DNA from: an uncultured Clostridium sp.
GTDB taxonomy: Bacteria; Bacillota; Clostridia; TANB77; CAG-508
Direction of reading: 5' to 3'
Length of the DNA: 44,562 nucleotides
Assembly (NCBI GenBank): GCA_947384775.1
Contig: CANDIF010000012.1
Location: 1-44,562 of the forward strand
In this document: positions 5,705 through 13,284 of the stretch, one piece after another
Numbering within the stretch: the first letter of the stretch is position 1
How the letters are laid out: every line of letters begins with the position of its first letter
Made by a program: the position numbers and the translations under genes
Notes under the pieces: model-generated
Seen by the model: the letters and a program-made list of their open reading frames with translations, nothing else
The model's database searches: none
Told to the model about the DNA's origin: nothing

Positions 5705-7591
5705 ATGGAAAATATATTACAACAAATAAACAATCCTGAAGATTTAAGAAAATTGAATTTACAAGAGAAAAAGGAACTAGCAGAAGAAATAAGAAATTTA
5801 ATAATAGATGTAACTTCAAAAAATGGAGGACATTTAGCATCAAATTTAGGAATTGTAGAACTTACAATTGCAATTCATTCAGTATTCAATACTCCAGTAG
5901 ATAAAGTTGTTTGGGATGTTGGGCATCAATGCTATATACACAAAATATTAACAGATAGAAAAGAAGAGTTTAAAAATATTAGAAAACTTGGAGGAATATC
6001 TGGGTTTCCAAAGATTTCTGAATCTAAGTATGATACTTTTAATACAGGGCATAGTAGTACTTCTATTTCAATTGCAACAGGAATGGCAAGAGCAAGAGAT
6101 GTGTTAAAACAGGATTATGAAGTCCTTGCAGTAATTGGAGATGGTTCACTTACAGGTGGAATGGCACTAGAAGCTCTAAATGATGCAGCAAGTACCAAAA
6201 CAAATATGACAGTAATATTAAATGATAATGAGATGAGCATTTCAAAAAATGTTGGGGGAATACCATTATATTTAAGCAAAATAAGAACAAAAAGAGAATA
6301 TACACATTCGAATAAAAGAGTAAAAGAGTTTACAAATAAAATTCCACTTATAGGAAAACCAATTGTAAAAATAGCACATTATACAAAACAAATTATAAAA
6401 AGAGCAGTTATCCATAATATGTATTTTGAAGATATTGGATTTACATATTTAGGTCCGGTAGATGGACACAATATTGAAGATCTAGAGAGTATTATGGAAA
6501 ACAGCAAGACAATAAAAGGACCAGTTCTTATACATGTAATAACTAAAAAAGGCAAAGGATATGAACCAGCTGAAAAAAATCCAGACAAATTCCATGGGGT
6601 ATCTAGTTTTAATAAAGAAACTGGAGAGGCAACTAAAATAAAAGGAAAAGACTATTCAGCTACTTTTGGAGAAGCTTTAATAAATCTGGCAGAAAAGGAT
6701 AATACAATAGTTGCAGTAACTGCTGCAATGAAAGATGGAACAGGTCTAAAGTCATATGCTGAAAAATTTCCTGATAGGATTTTTGATGTAGGAATAGCAG
6801 AACAGCATGCATTAGGATTGATTGCTGGTATGGCAAAAAATGGATTAAAACCAGTCCTTCCAATATATTCTTCATTTTTGCAAAGAGGATATGACCAGAT
6901 TGTGCATGATATAGCATTATCTAATATGCCTGTAACAGTTTGCATAGATAGAGCAGGAATTGTAGGCAATGATGGAGAGACACATCAAGGAATATTAGAT
7001 TTATCATTCCTTTCATCAATTCCAAATATAAATATTATGGCACCAAAAAATTTTGAAGAATTAAGAAAAATGCTTGAATTTGCAGTAAATGCAAACAAAC
7101 CGATATTTATACGTTATCCAAGAGGTGGAGAAAACTATAGCTTTGAAAAAACAGAAGATATAGAATATGGAAAAGCAGAAATAGTGCAAGAAGGAACCGA
7201 TTTAACCATAGTTGGAATAGGCAAAATGGTAGGTAGAGCAATGGAAGTTGCAAAACTGTTAGAAGAAAAAAGTGTGGAAGTAATAAATGCAAGATTTCTA
7301 AAACCGCTAGATGAAGAAACAATTTTAAAATCTATTGAAAAAACAAAACATGTGATAACAATAGAGGATAATTTGAAAAAAGGTGGTTTGGGATCAGCAA
7401 TATTAGAATTAATAAATAAAAATAATATTGAAGATGTAAAAGTTCAAATATTTGGATATGATGATACTTTTGTAGAGCATGGAAGTGTAAATGAATTAGA
7501 AGAAAAATATGGACTTTCAGCACAGAAAATTGCAGATAATATTCAAGAAAATTTTGAAAAAGAAGAAATTGATGAAAGCATAGAGGTATAA
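5705..7591 (+). CDS. dxs: 1-deoxy-D-xylulose-5-phosphate synthase
   Basis: This enzyme condenses pyruvate and glyceraldehyde 3-phosphate to DXP with thiamine diphosphate, the first step of the MEP isoprenoid pathway; DXP also feeds thiamine and pyridoxal synthesis. The 628-residue protein has the family blocks in order: GGHLASNLG and DVGHQCYIHKILTDR near the N-terminus, the thiamine-diphosphate/Mg motif GDGSLTGGMALEALN with downstream NDNEMSIS, the transketolase central block with AEQHALGLIAGMA, and the C-terminal domain ending in a short acidic tail. The gene has its own promoter and a strong AGGAGG. There is no in-frame CGG. A repeat-rich gap follows. Confidence 0.97.
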   Translation: MENILQQINNPEDLRKLNLQEKKELAEEIRNLIIDVTSKNGGHLASNLGIVELTIAIHSVFNTPVDKVVWDVGHQCYIHKILTDRKEEFKNIRKLGGISGFPKISESKYDTFNTGHSSTSISIATGMARARDVLKQDYEVLAVIGDGSLTGGMALEALNDAASTKTNMTVILNDNEMSISKNVGGIPLYLSKIRTKREYTHSNKRVKEFTNKIPLIGKPIVKIAHYTKQIIKRAVIHNMYFEDIGFTYLGPVDGHNIEDLESIMENSKTIKGPVLIHVITKKGKGYEPAEKNPDKFHGVSSFNKETGEATKIKGKDYSATFGEALINLAEKDNTIVAVTAAMKDGTGLKSYAEKFPDRIFDVGIAEQHALGLIAGMAKNGLKPVLPIYSSFLQRGYDQIVHDIALSNMPVTVCIDRAGIVGNDGETHQGILDLSFLSSIPNINIMAPKNFEELRKMLEFAVNANKPIFIRYPRGGENYSFEKTEDIEYGKAEIVQEGTDLTIVGIGKMVGRAMEVAKLLEEKSVEVINARFLKPLDEETILKSIEKTKHVITIEDNLKKGGLGSAILELINKNNIEDVKVQIFGYDDTFVEHGSVNELEEKYGLSAQKIADNIQENFEKEEIDESIEV

Positions 7592-7626
7592 ATTGTAGTT
7601 TGTATTATTAAATTTTTGATAACTTC

Positions 7627-7813
7627 ACAAATCATTATGAATTATTTTCAAACTCCGTTCTCCATCCGCCTTAAGTGAAGAGGATGCAGTAAGAATAGTA
7701 GTCCGATAATTAGTTTGAGTTAAAGCAAATCGCTTCGGCAAAAATGCTACGCATTTAGGTTGCCTTGAAGCGATAGTCCCCGAACTCGTTTTCAAATAAT
7801 TATAATGATTTGC
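7627..7813. mobile_element. MITE-like element, copy 1
   Basis: A 187-base element with terminal inverted repeats (CAAATCATTATGAATTATTT at one end, the reverse of GCAAATCATTATAATTATTT at the other) and an inner palindrome around GCTTCGGCAA...TTGCCTTGAAGC. It has no coding capacity. An inverted copy of the same length lies at 28098-28284, with similarity continuing outside one end (AAATTGTAGTTT). Confidence 0.75.
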
Positions 7814-7835
7814 TTTTTCAATTTAACATAAAACT

Positions 7836-7916
7836 AGCTCCACGTGGATGTTTTGTTTTTCAATGCGTGCTTCAGCCAAAGCATGAAAAACAAAATCATC
7901 TAGCAAGATGGAGCGG
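7836..7916. repeat. Palindromic interspersed repeat, family A copy 1
   Basis: This 81-base imperfect palindrome starts AGCTCCACGTGGATG, has a GTTTTTC / GAAAAAC inner stem, and ends CTAGCAAGATGGAGCGG. Related copies are at 15657, 23870, 24642 and 27040, with a minimal core at 13244. With the MITE it fills the 460-base gap between dxs and ppdK. Confidence 0.75.
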
Positions 7917-7985
7917 ATTGCAATTGTAAGACAAACTGCAATTTGGATTAAACCCTACATTTAATGGAAAAAAGTAAAAAAATGA

Positions 7986-8014
7986 TTGATTTTTTGAAAT
8001 CTATGATATATAAT
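7986..8014 (+). promoter_or_regulatory. ppdK promoter
   Basis: TTGATT at 7986-7991 and TATAAT at 8009-8014 are 17 bases apart, and GGAAGGAAGG precedes the ATG at 8052. Confidence 0.75.
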
Positions 8015-8051
8015 AAGGCAGTAAATTAGAAAAGGAAGGAAGGATTAATTT

Positions 8052-10691
8052 ATGAGCAAAAAATATGTATACCTTTTTAAAGAAGGAAATGCAAACATGC
8101 GTGAATTACTAGGTGGTAAAGGTGCCAACTTAGCAGAAATGACTAACTTAGGATTACCAATTCCACAAGGATTTACAGTTTCAACAGAAGCTTGTACAGA
8201 ATACTACAATGACGGTAAAAAAATAAATGATGAAATAAAAGATCAAATATTTGCCGCATTAAAACAATTAGAAGAAATGCAAGGAAAGAAATTTGGAGAT
8301 AATAATGATCCATTATTAGTATCAGTAAGAAGTGGTGCTAGAGCATCAATGCCTGGTATGATGGATACAATATTAAACTTAGGTTTAAATGATGTTGCAG
8401 TTGAAGGATTTGCAGCAAAAACAGGAAATCCAAGATTTGCATATGATTCATATAGAAGATTTATTCAAATGTATTCTGATGTTGTTATGGAAGTTCCAAA
8501 GTCTTACTTCGAAAAAATAATTGATGAAGTAAAAGCTGAAAAAGGAGTTCATTTCGATACAGAATTAACAACAGATGATTTAAAAGAATTAGTAAAGAGA
8601 TTTAAAGAAGTATATAAAGAAAAAATGAATGGGGAAGAATTCCCACAAGAACCAATTGAACAATTAATGGGAGCTGTTAAAGCAGTTTTCAGAAGCTGGG
8701 ACAACCCTAGAGCTATCGTTTATAGAAGAATGAATGATATCCCAGGAGATTGGGGAACAGCTGTAAACGTTCAAGCAATGGTATTTGGAAACATGGGAGA
8801 AACATCTGGAACAGGTGTTGCATTCACACGTAACCCATCTACAGGTGAAAAAGGAATATTTGGTGAATACTTAATTAATGCACAAGGTGAAGACGTTGTT
8901 GCAGGTGTTAGAACACCACAACCAATCACAAAATTAGCAGAAGATTTACCAGATTGTTATAAACAATTCATGGAAATTGCAAACAAACTAGAAAATCACT
9001 ACAAAGATATGCAAGACATGGAATTCACAATCCAAGAAGGAAAATTATATTTCTTACAAACAAGAAATGGAAAAAGAACAGCTCCAGCTGCTATAAACAT
9101 TGCTTGTGATTTAGTTGATGAAGGTATGATTGATGAAAAAGAAGCAGTTTTAAGAATAGAAGCTAAATCTTTAGATCAATTATTACACCCAACATTTGAT
9201 AAAGATAGTTTAAAAGCAGGAGAAGTAATTGGAGAAGCTCTTCCAGCATCACCAGGAGCTGCTGCAGGTAAAGTTGTATTTACAGCAGAAGAAGCTAAAG
9301 TTCTAGGAAAAGGTGGAAAAGGAGAAAGAGTTATCCTAGTTCGTCTTGAAACAACACCAGAAGATATCGAAGGTATGGTTGCTGCACAAGGTATATTAAC
9401 AGTACGCGGTGGTATGACATCACATGCAGCCGTTGTTGCACGTGGTATGGGAACATGCTGTGTATCAGGATGTGGAGATATCAAAATGAATGAAGAAGCT
9501 AAGGAATTTGAACTTGGCGGATATAAATTCCATGAAGGAGATTATATTTCTTTAGATGGAACAACAGGAAAAATCTACAAAGGAGATATAAAAACAGTTG
9601 AAGCTAGTGTTAGTGGAAACTTTGGAAGAATAATGGGATGGGCAGACAAATACAGAACATTAAAAGTTCGTACAAATGCTGATAATCCAAGAGATACAGC
9701 AAATGCAGTTCATTTAGGAGCTGAAGGTATAGGACTTTGCCGTACAGAGCATATGTTCTTCGAAGAAGACAGAATACCAAAAATAAGAAAAATGATATTA
9801 TCAGAAACAGTTGAAGCTAGAGAAGCAGCTTTAAATGAATTAATACCATTCCAAAAAGGTGACTTCAAAGCTATGTACAAAGAATTAAAAGGTCTACCAA
9901 TGACAGTTCGTTATTTAGACCCACCTCTACATGAATTCTTACCAACAGACGAAGAAGATATCAAACAACTAGCTAAAGATATGGGAGTTACTGTAGAACA
10001 CTTAAAAGAAAAATGTACAGAACTACATGAATTCAACCCAATGATGGGACATAGAGGATGCCGTTTAGCTGTAACATATCCAGAAATAGCTAAAATGCAA
10101 ACAAGAGCATTAATGGAAGCAGCTATAGAAGTTAAAGAAGAAGATGGATACGATATCGTTCCAGAAATAATGATTCCATTAGTAGGAGAAAAGAAAGAAT
10201 TAAAATTCGTTAAAGATGTAGTAGTAGAAGTTGCAGAACAAGTTAAGAAAGAAAAAGGTTCAGATATACAATATCATATCGGAACAATGATAGAAATACC
10301 AAGAGCTGCATTATTAGCAAACGAAGTTGCAGAAGAAGCTGAATTCTTCTCATTCGGAACAAACGACTTAACACAAATGACATTTGGATTTAGCCGTGAT
10401 GATGCAGGTAAATTCTTAGATGCATACTACAAATCAAAGATTTACGAATCAGATCCATTTGCTAAATTAGATCAAAATGGTGTTGGTCAATTAGTAAAAA
10501 TGGCAGTAGAAAAAGGAAGAGCTACAAGACCTAATATTAAATTAGGAATATGTGGAGAACATGGAGGAGAACCTTCAAGTGTTGAATTCTGCCATAATGT
10601 AGGATTAACATATGTATCATGCTCACCATTCAGAGTGCCAATCGCAAGATTAGCAGCAGCGCAAGCAGCACTTAAAAATCCAAGAGCATAA
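8052..10691 (+). CDS. ppdK: Pyruvate, phosphate dikinase
   Basis: PPDK interconverts pyruvate, ATP and phosphate with phosphoenolpyruvate, AMP and pyrophosphate; in anaerobes it often runs in glycolysis to gain ATP. The 879-residue protein has the N-terminal ATP-grasp domain (GGKGANLAEMTNLGLPIPQGF, later SVRSGARASMPGMMDT), the swivelling phosphohistidine domain with GGMTSHAAVVARGMG near residue 455, and the C-terminal TIM-barrel PEP domain (GLCRTEHMFF, MIEIPRAALLANEVA, GTNDLTQMTFGFSRDD, GICGEHGG). All standard family motifs are present. Its codon use is richer in TTC, AAC and CGT than the neighbours, as expected for high expression. It contains no CGG codon. Confidence 0.98.
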   Translation: MSKKYVYLFKEGNANMRELLGGKGANLAEMTNLGLPIPQGFTVSTEACTEYYNDGKKINDEIKDQIFAALKQLEEMQGKKFGDNNDPLLVSVRSGARASMPGMMDTILNLGLNDVAVEGFAAKTGNPRFAYDSYRRFIQMYSDVVMEVPKSYFEKIIDEVKAEKGVHFDTELTTDDLKELVKRFKEVYKEKMNGEEFPQEPIEQLMGAVKAVFRSWDNPRAIVYRRMNDIPGDWGTAVNVQAMVFGNMGETSGTGVAFTRNPSTGEKGIFGEYLINAQGEDVVAGVRTPQPITKLAEDLPDCYKQFMEIANKLENHYKDMQDMEFTIQEGKLYFLQTRNGKRTAPAAINIACDLVDEGMIDEKEAVLRIEAKSLDQLLHPTFDKDSLKAGEVIGEALPASPGAAAGKVVFTAEEAKVLGKGGKGERVILVRLETTPEDIEGMVAAQGILTVRGGMTSHAAVVARGMGTCCVSGCGDIKMNEEAKEFELGGYKFHEGDYISLDGTTGKIYKGDIKTVEASVSGNFGRIMGWADKYRTLKVRTNADNPRDTANAVHLGAEGIGLCRTEHMFFEEDRIPKIRKMILSETVEAREAALNELIPFQKGDFKAMYKELKGLPMTVRYLDPPLHEFLPTDEEDIKQLAKDMGVTVEHLKEKCTELHEFNPMMGHRGCRLAVTYPEIAKMQTRALMEAAIEVKEEDGYDIVPEIMIPLVGEKKELKFVKDVVVEVAEQVKKEKGSDIQYHIGTMIEIPRAALLANEVAEEAEFFSFGTNDLTQMTFGFSRDDAGKFLDAYYKSKIYESDPFAKLDQNGVGQLVKMAVEKGRATRPNIKLGICGEHGGEPSSVEFCHNVGLTYVSCSPFRVPIARLAAAQAALKNPRA

Positions 10692-10713
10692 TTAAAGCAT
10701 ATAGATAAAAGAT

Positions 10714-10736
10714 AAGGACGAGCGTAGCTCGTCCTT
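10714..10736 (+). terminator. Hairpin after ppdK
   Basis: A perfect stem AAGGACGAGC / GCTCGTCCTT with loop GTA. Only a weak T run follows. Confidence 0.65.
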
Positions 10737-10757
10737 GATGTTTAAGAGGGGGTTAAA

Positions 10758-11318
10758 ATGAGTAGAGCAATTTGGAAAGCAGGAACATTCGTATATCCAA
10801 TACCAGCAGTAATGGTAAGCTGTGGTGACATGGAAAAATCAAATATAATAACAGTAGCTTGGACAGGAATATTAAATACTGACCCTGCAATGGTATATAT
10901 TTCAGTAAGACCAGAAAGATATTCAAATAAAATAATAAGAGAAAATGGAGAATTTGCAATTAATCTAATAAGCTCAGACTTGACATATGCAACAGATTGG
11001 TGCGGAGTGAAAAGTGGAGCAAAAGTAGATAAATTCAAAGAAATGAAGCTAACAAAAGAAAAATTACAATTCATAAAAGCACCAGGAATAAAAGAAAGTC
11101 CTGTAACAATAGAGTGTAAAGTAAAAGAAGTGAAAAATTTAGGTTCGCATGATTTGTTTGTAGCAGAAGTATTATCAATAGATGCAGACGAAAAGTACAT
11201 AGATGAAAAAGGAGCATTTGATATATCAAAATGTAATCTAGTGGCATATGCAAATGGAAGATATTTTGAAATGGGAAAACAAATAGGAACATTTGGATAT
11301 TCGGTAAAGAAAAAATAA
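10758..11318 (+). CDS. Flavin reductase-like / flavoredoxin family protein
   Basis: The 186-residue protein belongs to the FMN-binding split-barrel group of flavin reductase-like proteins (flavoredoxins), small cytoplasmic electron-transfer or flavin-reducing proteins in anaerobes. Visible family features are PIPAVMVSCGD and NIITVAWTGILN in the first third, YISVRPERYSNKII, the FAINLIS strand, and the LVAYANGRYFEMGKQIG tail. GAGGGGG lies before the ATG. The partner is unknown; it may be cotranscribed with ppdK by readthrough. Confidence 0.85.
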   Translation: MSRAIWKAGTFVYPIPAVMVSCGDMEKSNIITVAWTGILNTDPAMVYISVRPERYSNKIIRENGEFAINLISSDLTYATDWCGVKSGAKVDKFKEMKLTKEKLQFIKAPGIKESPVTIECKVKEVKNLGSHDLFVAEVLSIDADEKYIDEKGAFDISKCNLVAYANGRYFEMGKQIGTFGYSVKKK

Positions 11319-11329
11319 TTGCAAAAAAC

Positions 11330-11359
11330 TTGACTTTTTGTAATATTATATGCTATTAT
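11330..11359 (+). promoter_or_regulatory. Promoter of the type III antitoxin RNA
   Basis: TTGACT at 11330-11335 and TATTAT at 11354-11359 are 18 bases apart (a TATAAT at 11363-11368 is an alternative). A small hairpin TTAAGAG...CTCTTAA follows before the tandem repeats. Confidence 0.65.
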
Positions 11360-11393
11360 AAATATAATAATTAAGAGCATTTTTATACTCTTA

Positions 11394-11500
11394 ATAAATG
11401 TGTTTATCGCCGCCTCTTTGGCGAGTTATAAATGAGAGAGTGAATAAATGTGTTTATCGCTGCCTCTTTGGCGAGTTATAAATGAGAGAGTGAATAAAAT
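11394..11500 (+). ncRNA. Type III antitoxin RNA: two 50-nt tandem repeats
   Basis: Two repeats of exactly 50 bases (11394-11443 and 11444-11493) differ at one position, and a third begins with ATAAA. Each contains GCCTCTTTGGC, able to fold as a stem. They lie between a strong promoter and a terminator, followed at once by a ToxN/CptN-like gene. In ToxIN, CptIN and TenpIN systems such repeats are cut by the toxin into units that bind and inhibit it. Fifty bases is longer than the unit of the best-known examples. Confidence 0.8.
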
Positions 11501-11504
11501 AATA

Positions 11505-11537
11505 GGGCTTATCAGAAATGATAAGCTCTTGTTTTTT
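11505..11537 (+). terminator. Leaky terminator between antitoxin RNA and toxin gene
   Basis: GGGCTTATCA / TGATAAGCTC with loop GAAA is followed by TTGTTTTTT. Its place between repeats and toxin is the usual type III arrangement, which limits toxin mRNA relative to antitoxin. Confidence 0.85.
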
Positions 11538-11540
11538 GAG

Positions 11541-12035
11541 GTGATTATTACGAAAATTGAAGAAGGATATTTTTACTTTGTCAAGGATTGTTTCTTTGAT
11601 ATTGTAGATGATCTAGAATTAATGAAAAATAAAGAAAATGGAATAAAAAGACCTTGTTATTATTGTTTTAAGAATTCTGAAAATAGTAAGATTATATGGT
11701 TTATACCAGTAAGCACAAAAATAGATAAATATAAAAAAATTTTTGATAATAAGATAAAAAAACAAATTAAATTAGGTAGAAAACCATCAGTCGATACTAT
11801 TGTTTTTGGATATGTTGCTAATATATATAGTACATTTTTAATACAAAATATGTTTCCAGTAACAGAAGAGTACATAGAAAGCCAATATATAAAAAATAAA
11901 ATACCAATTAGATTATCAAATAAATTACAAAATGAAATAATAAGTAAAGCAAAAAAAGTATTGAAATTATATGAACATGGAATGAAAAATATATTATTTC
12001 CTAATATAGATGAAATACTTAAAAAATTGATTTAA
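11541..12035 (+). CDS. Type III toxin, ToxN/CptN-like endoribonuclease
   Basis: Type III toxins are RNases held inactive by their own repeat RNA, and several give abortive phage resistance. The protein of about 160 residues shows the expected pattern: an N-terminal GYFYFVKDCF strand region, KRPCYYCF, then IWFIPVSTKIDKY followed by a Lys-rich segment, and a helical C-terminus. The repeat array, terminator and gene order support the call more than sequence alone. The start is unusual: GAGGTG at 11539-11544 would fit an initiation codon near 11550, but that codon is ACG (ATT at 11544 and 11547, GTG at 11541). A non-AUG start would keep toxin translation low. The frame also runs open upstream through the repeats, which is probably irrelevant. 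Confidence 0.75.
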   Translation: MIITKIEEGYFYFVKDCFFDIVDDLELMKNKENGIKRPCYYCFKNSENSKIIWFIPVSTKIDKYKKIFDNKIKKQIKLGRKPSVDTIVFGYVANIYSTFLIQNMFPVTEEYIESQYIKNKIPIRLSNKLQNEIISKAKKVLKLYEHGMKNILFPNIDEILKKLI

Positions 12036-12167
12036 AATACGAAGGAATATGGTTTAATAATAGTAAATCCACAAATTTCTAATTTTCAGTTGAATTTGCA
12101 AGAGAAAAATGTTAAAATAAAAATGCATGAAAATTCGACAAAAAAATTAATTTGTAGGAGGAATATC

Positions 12168-13115
12168 ATGAAAGATATTAAAATATTTGCCTGTAATTCA
12201 GCAGAAGAATTTACAAAGGAAATATGTGATACTTTAGGATTACCAATGGGTCAAAAGGATTCATTTAAATTTGCTAATGATAACAACTTTGTACAGCTAA
12301 AAGAAACTGTTAGAGACCAAGATGTTTTTATTGTACAAACAACAAAGCCACCAGTTAATGAAAGAATTATGGAATTATTAATAACTATTGAAGCAGTAAG
12401 AAGAGCATCAGCAGCAAGAATTAATGTAGTTTTACCATATTTTATGTATTCAAGATCAGATAAAAAAGATCAAGCACGTATACCTGTAACAGCTAAGCTT
12501 ATGGCAACTTTATTAGAAGCAGCAGGAGCAGATAGAATAATCACATGTGACCTACATAACCCAGCAATACAAGCATATTTTGATATTAATTGTGATAGAT
12601 TAACAGCAAAACATTTATTAGAGAGATATTTTAAGAATAAAAATTTAAAAGATATAGTAGTTGTAGCAACAGATGCAGGAAGTTCAAAGAAAGCGTATAA
12701 ATATTCACATTTCTTTGATTGCCCTTTAGCATTAATTGATAAAAGAAGAGAAGATAATAACGATAAAGCAGTTGCAACAAACATAATAGGAAATATAAAA
12801 GGAAAGACAGCTTTAATATTTGATGATGAAGTAAGTACAGCAGGAACTTTAGTGGAAGCTGCAAATATTTTAAAAGAGCATGGAGCAAAAGAGATATATG
12901 CTGGAGCAGCACATGGAGTTTTAGTAGGCCCTGCTATCGAAAGAATTCAAAATTCACCAATCAAAGAATTAGTAGTAACAAATACAATTCCAATTGAACC
13001 TGAAAAAATGATAGATAAAATAAAGGTAGTTTCAATAGCACCATTATTTGCAGAAGCAATTAAGAGATTGAATGAATCACAACCATTAGGAGATTTATTT
13101 GAATATGATAAGTAA
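12168..13115 (+). CDS. prs: Ribose-phosphate pyrophosphokinase (PRPP synthase)
   Basis: Prs makes PRPP from ribose 5-phosphate and ATP for nucleotide, His and Trp synthesis. The 315-residue protein has the family blocks RINVVLPYFMYSRSDKKDQARIPVTAK (flexible loop and ATP site), IITCDLHNPAIQAYF, VVVATDAGSSKKAYKYS, LIDKRR, and the PRPP-binding loop LIFDDEVSTAGTLVEAANIL. The ATG at 12168 is chosen because AGGAGG lies eight bases upstream; the frame extends further upstream without family similarity. It is followed by two hairpins. Confidence 0.96.
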   Translation: MKDIKIFACNSAEEFTKEICDTLGLPMGQKDSFKFANDNNFVQLKETVRDQDVFIVQTTKPPVNERIMELLITIEAVRRASAARINVVLPYFMYSRSDKKDQARIPVTAKLMATLLEAAGADRIITCDLHNPAIQAYFDINCDRLTAKHLLERYFKNKNLKDIVVVATDAGSSKKAYKYSHFFDCPLALIDKRREDNNDKAVATNIIGNIKGKTALIFDDEVSTAGTLVEAANILKEHGAKEIYAGAAHGVLVGPAIERIQNSPIKELVVTNTIPIEPEKMIDKIKVVSIAPLFAEAIKRLNESQPLGDLFEYDK

Positions 13116-13126
13116 GAACCCGACCT

Positions 13127-13152
13127 ACCTCACAAGCAAAGCTTGTGGGTGA
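13127..13152 (+). repeat. Hairpin after prs
   Basis: CTCACAAGC / GCTTGTGGGTGAG forms a stem-loop directly after the prs stop. It has no T run and may protect the 3' end. Confidence 0.45.
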
Positions 13153-13190
13153 GATGTCCCAGAACCTTGTTGTTTTAATTGAAAAATTTA

Positions 13191-13220
13191 AACGTCTAAC
13201 TATTAGTTAGGCGTTTTTTT
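13191..13220 (+). terminator. prs terminator
   Basis: AACGTCTAAC / GTTAGGCGTT stem, five-base loop, then a run of seven T. Confidence 0.9.
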
Positions 13221-13243
13221 ATGAAATTATTGTTATATAGTCT

Positions 13244-13258
13244 GCTCCACGTGGAGCT
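13244..13258. repeat. Minimal core of palindromic family A
   Basis: GCTCCACGTGGAGC is a perfect 14-base palindrome made from the two outer ends of the family A repeats, as if the middle had been deleted. AGACAAACTGCAATTTG follows, the flank also seen after family A copy 1. Confidence 0.5.
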
Positions 13259-13284
13259 ATTTTAATTAGACAAACTGCAATTTG

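Noticed and set aside
11394..11493. CRISPR array
   Set aside because: The two 50-base repeats are directly abutting with no spacers and stand before a ToxN-like gene, so they are type III antitoxin repeats.
11448..11540. N-terminal extension of the toxin through the antitoxin repeats
   Set aside because: The extension covers the second repeat and the terminator, and homology to the toxin starts after GAGGTG.
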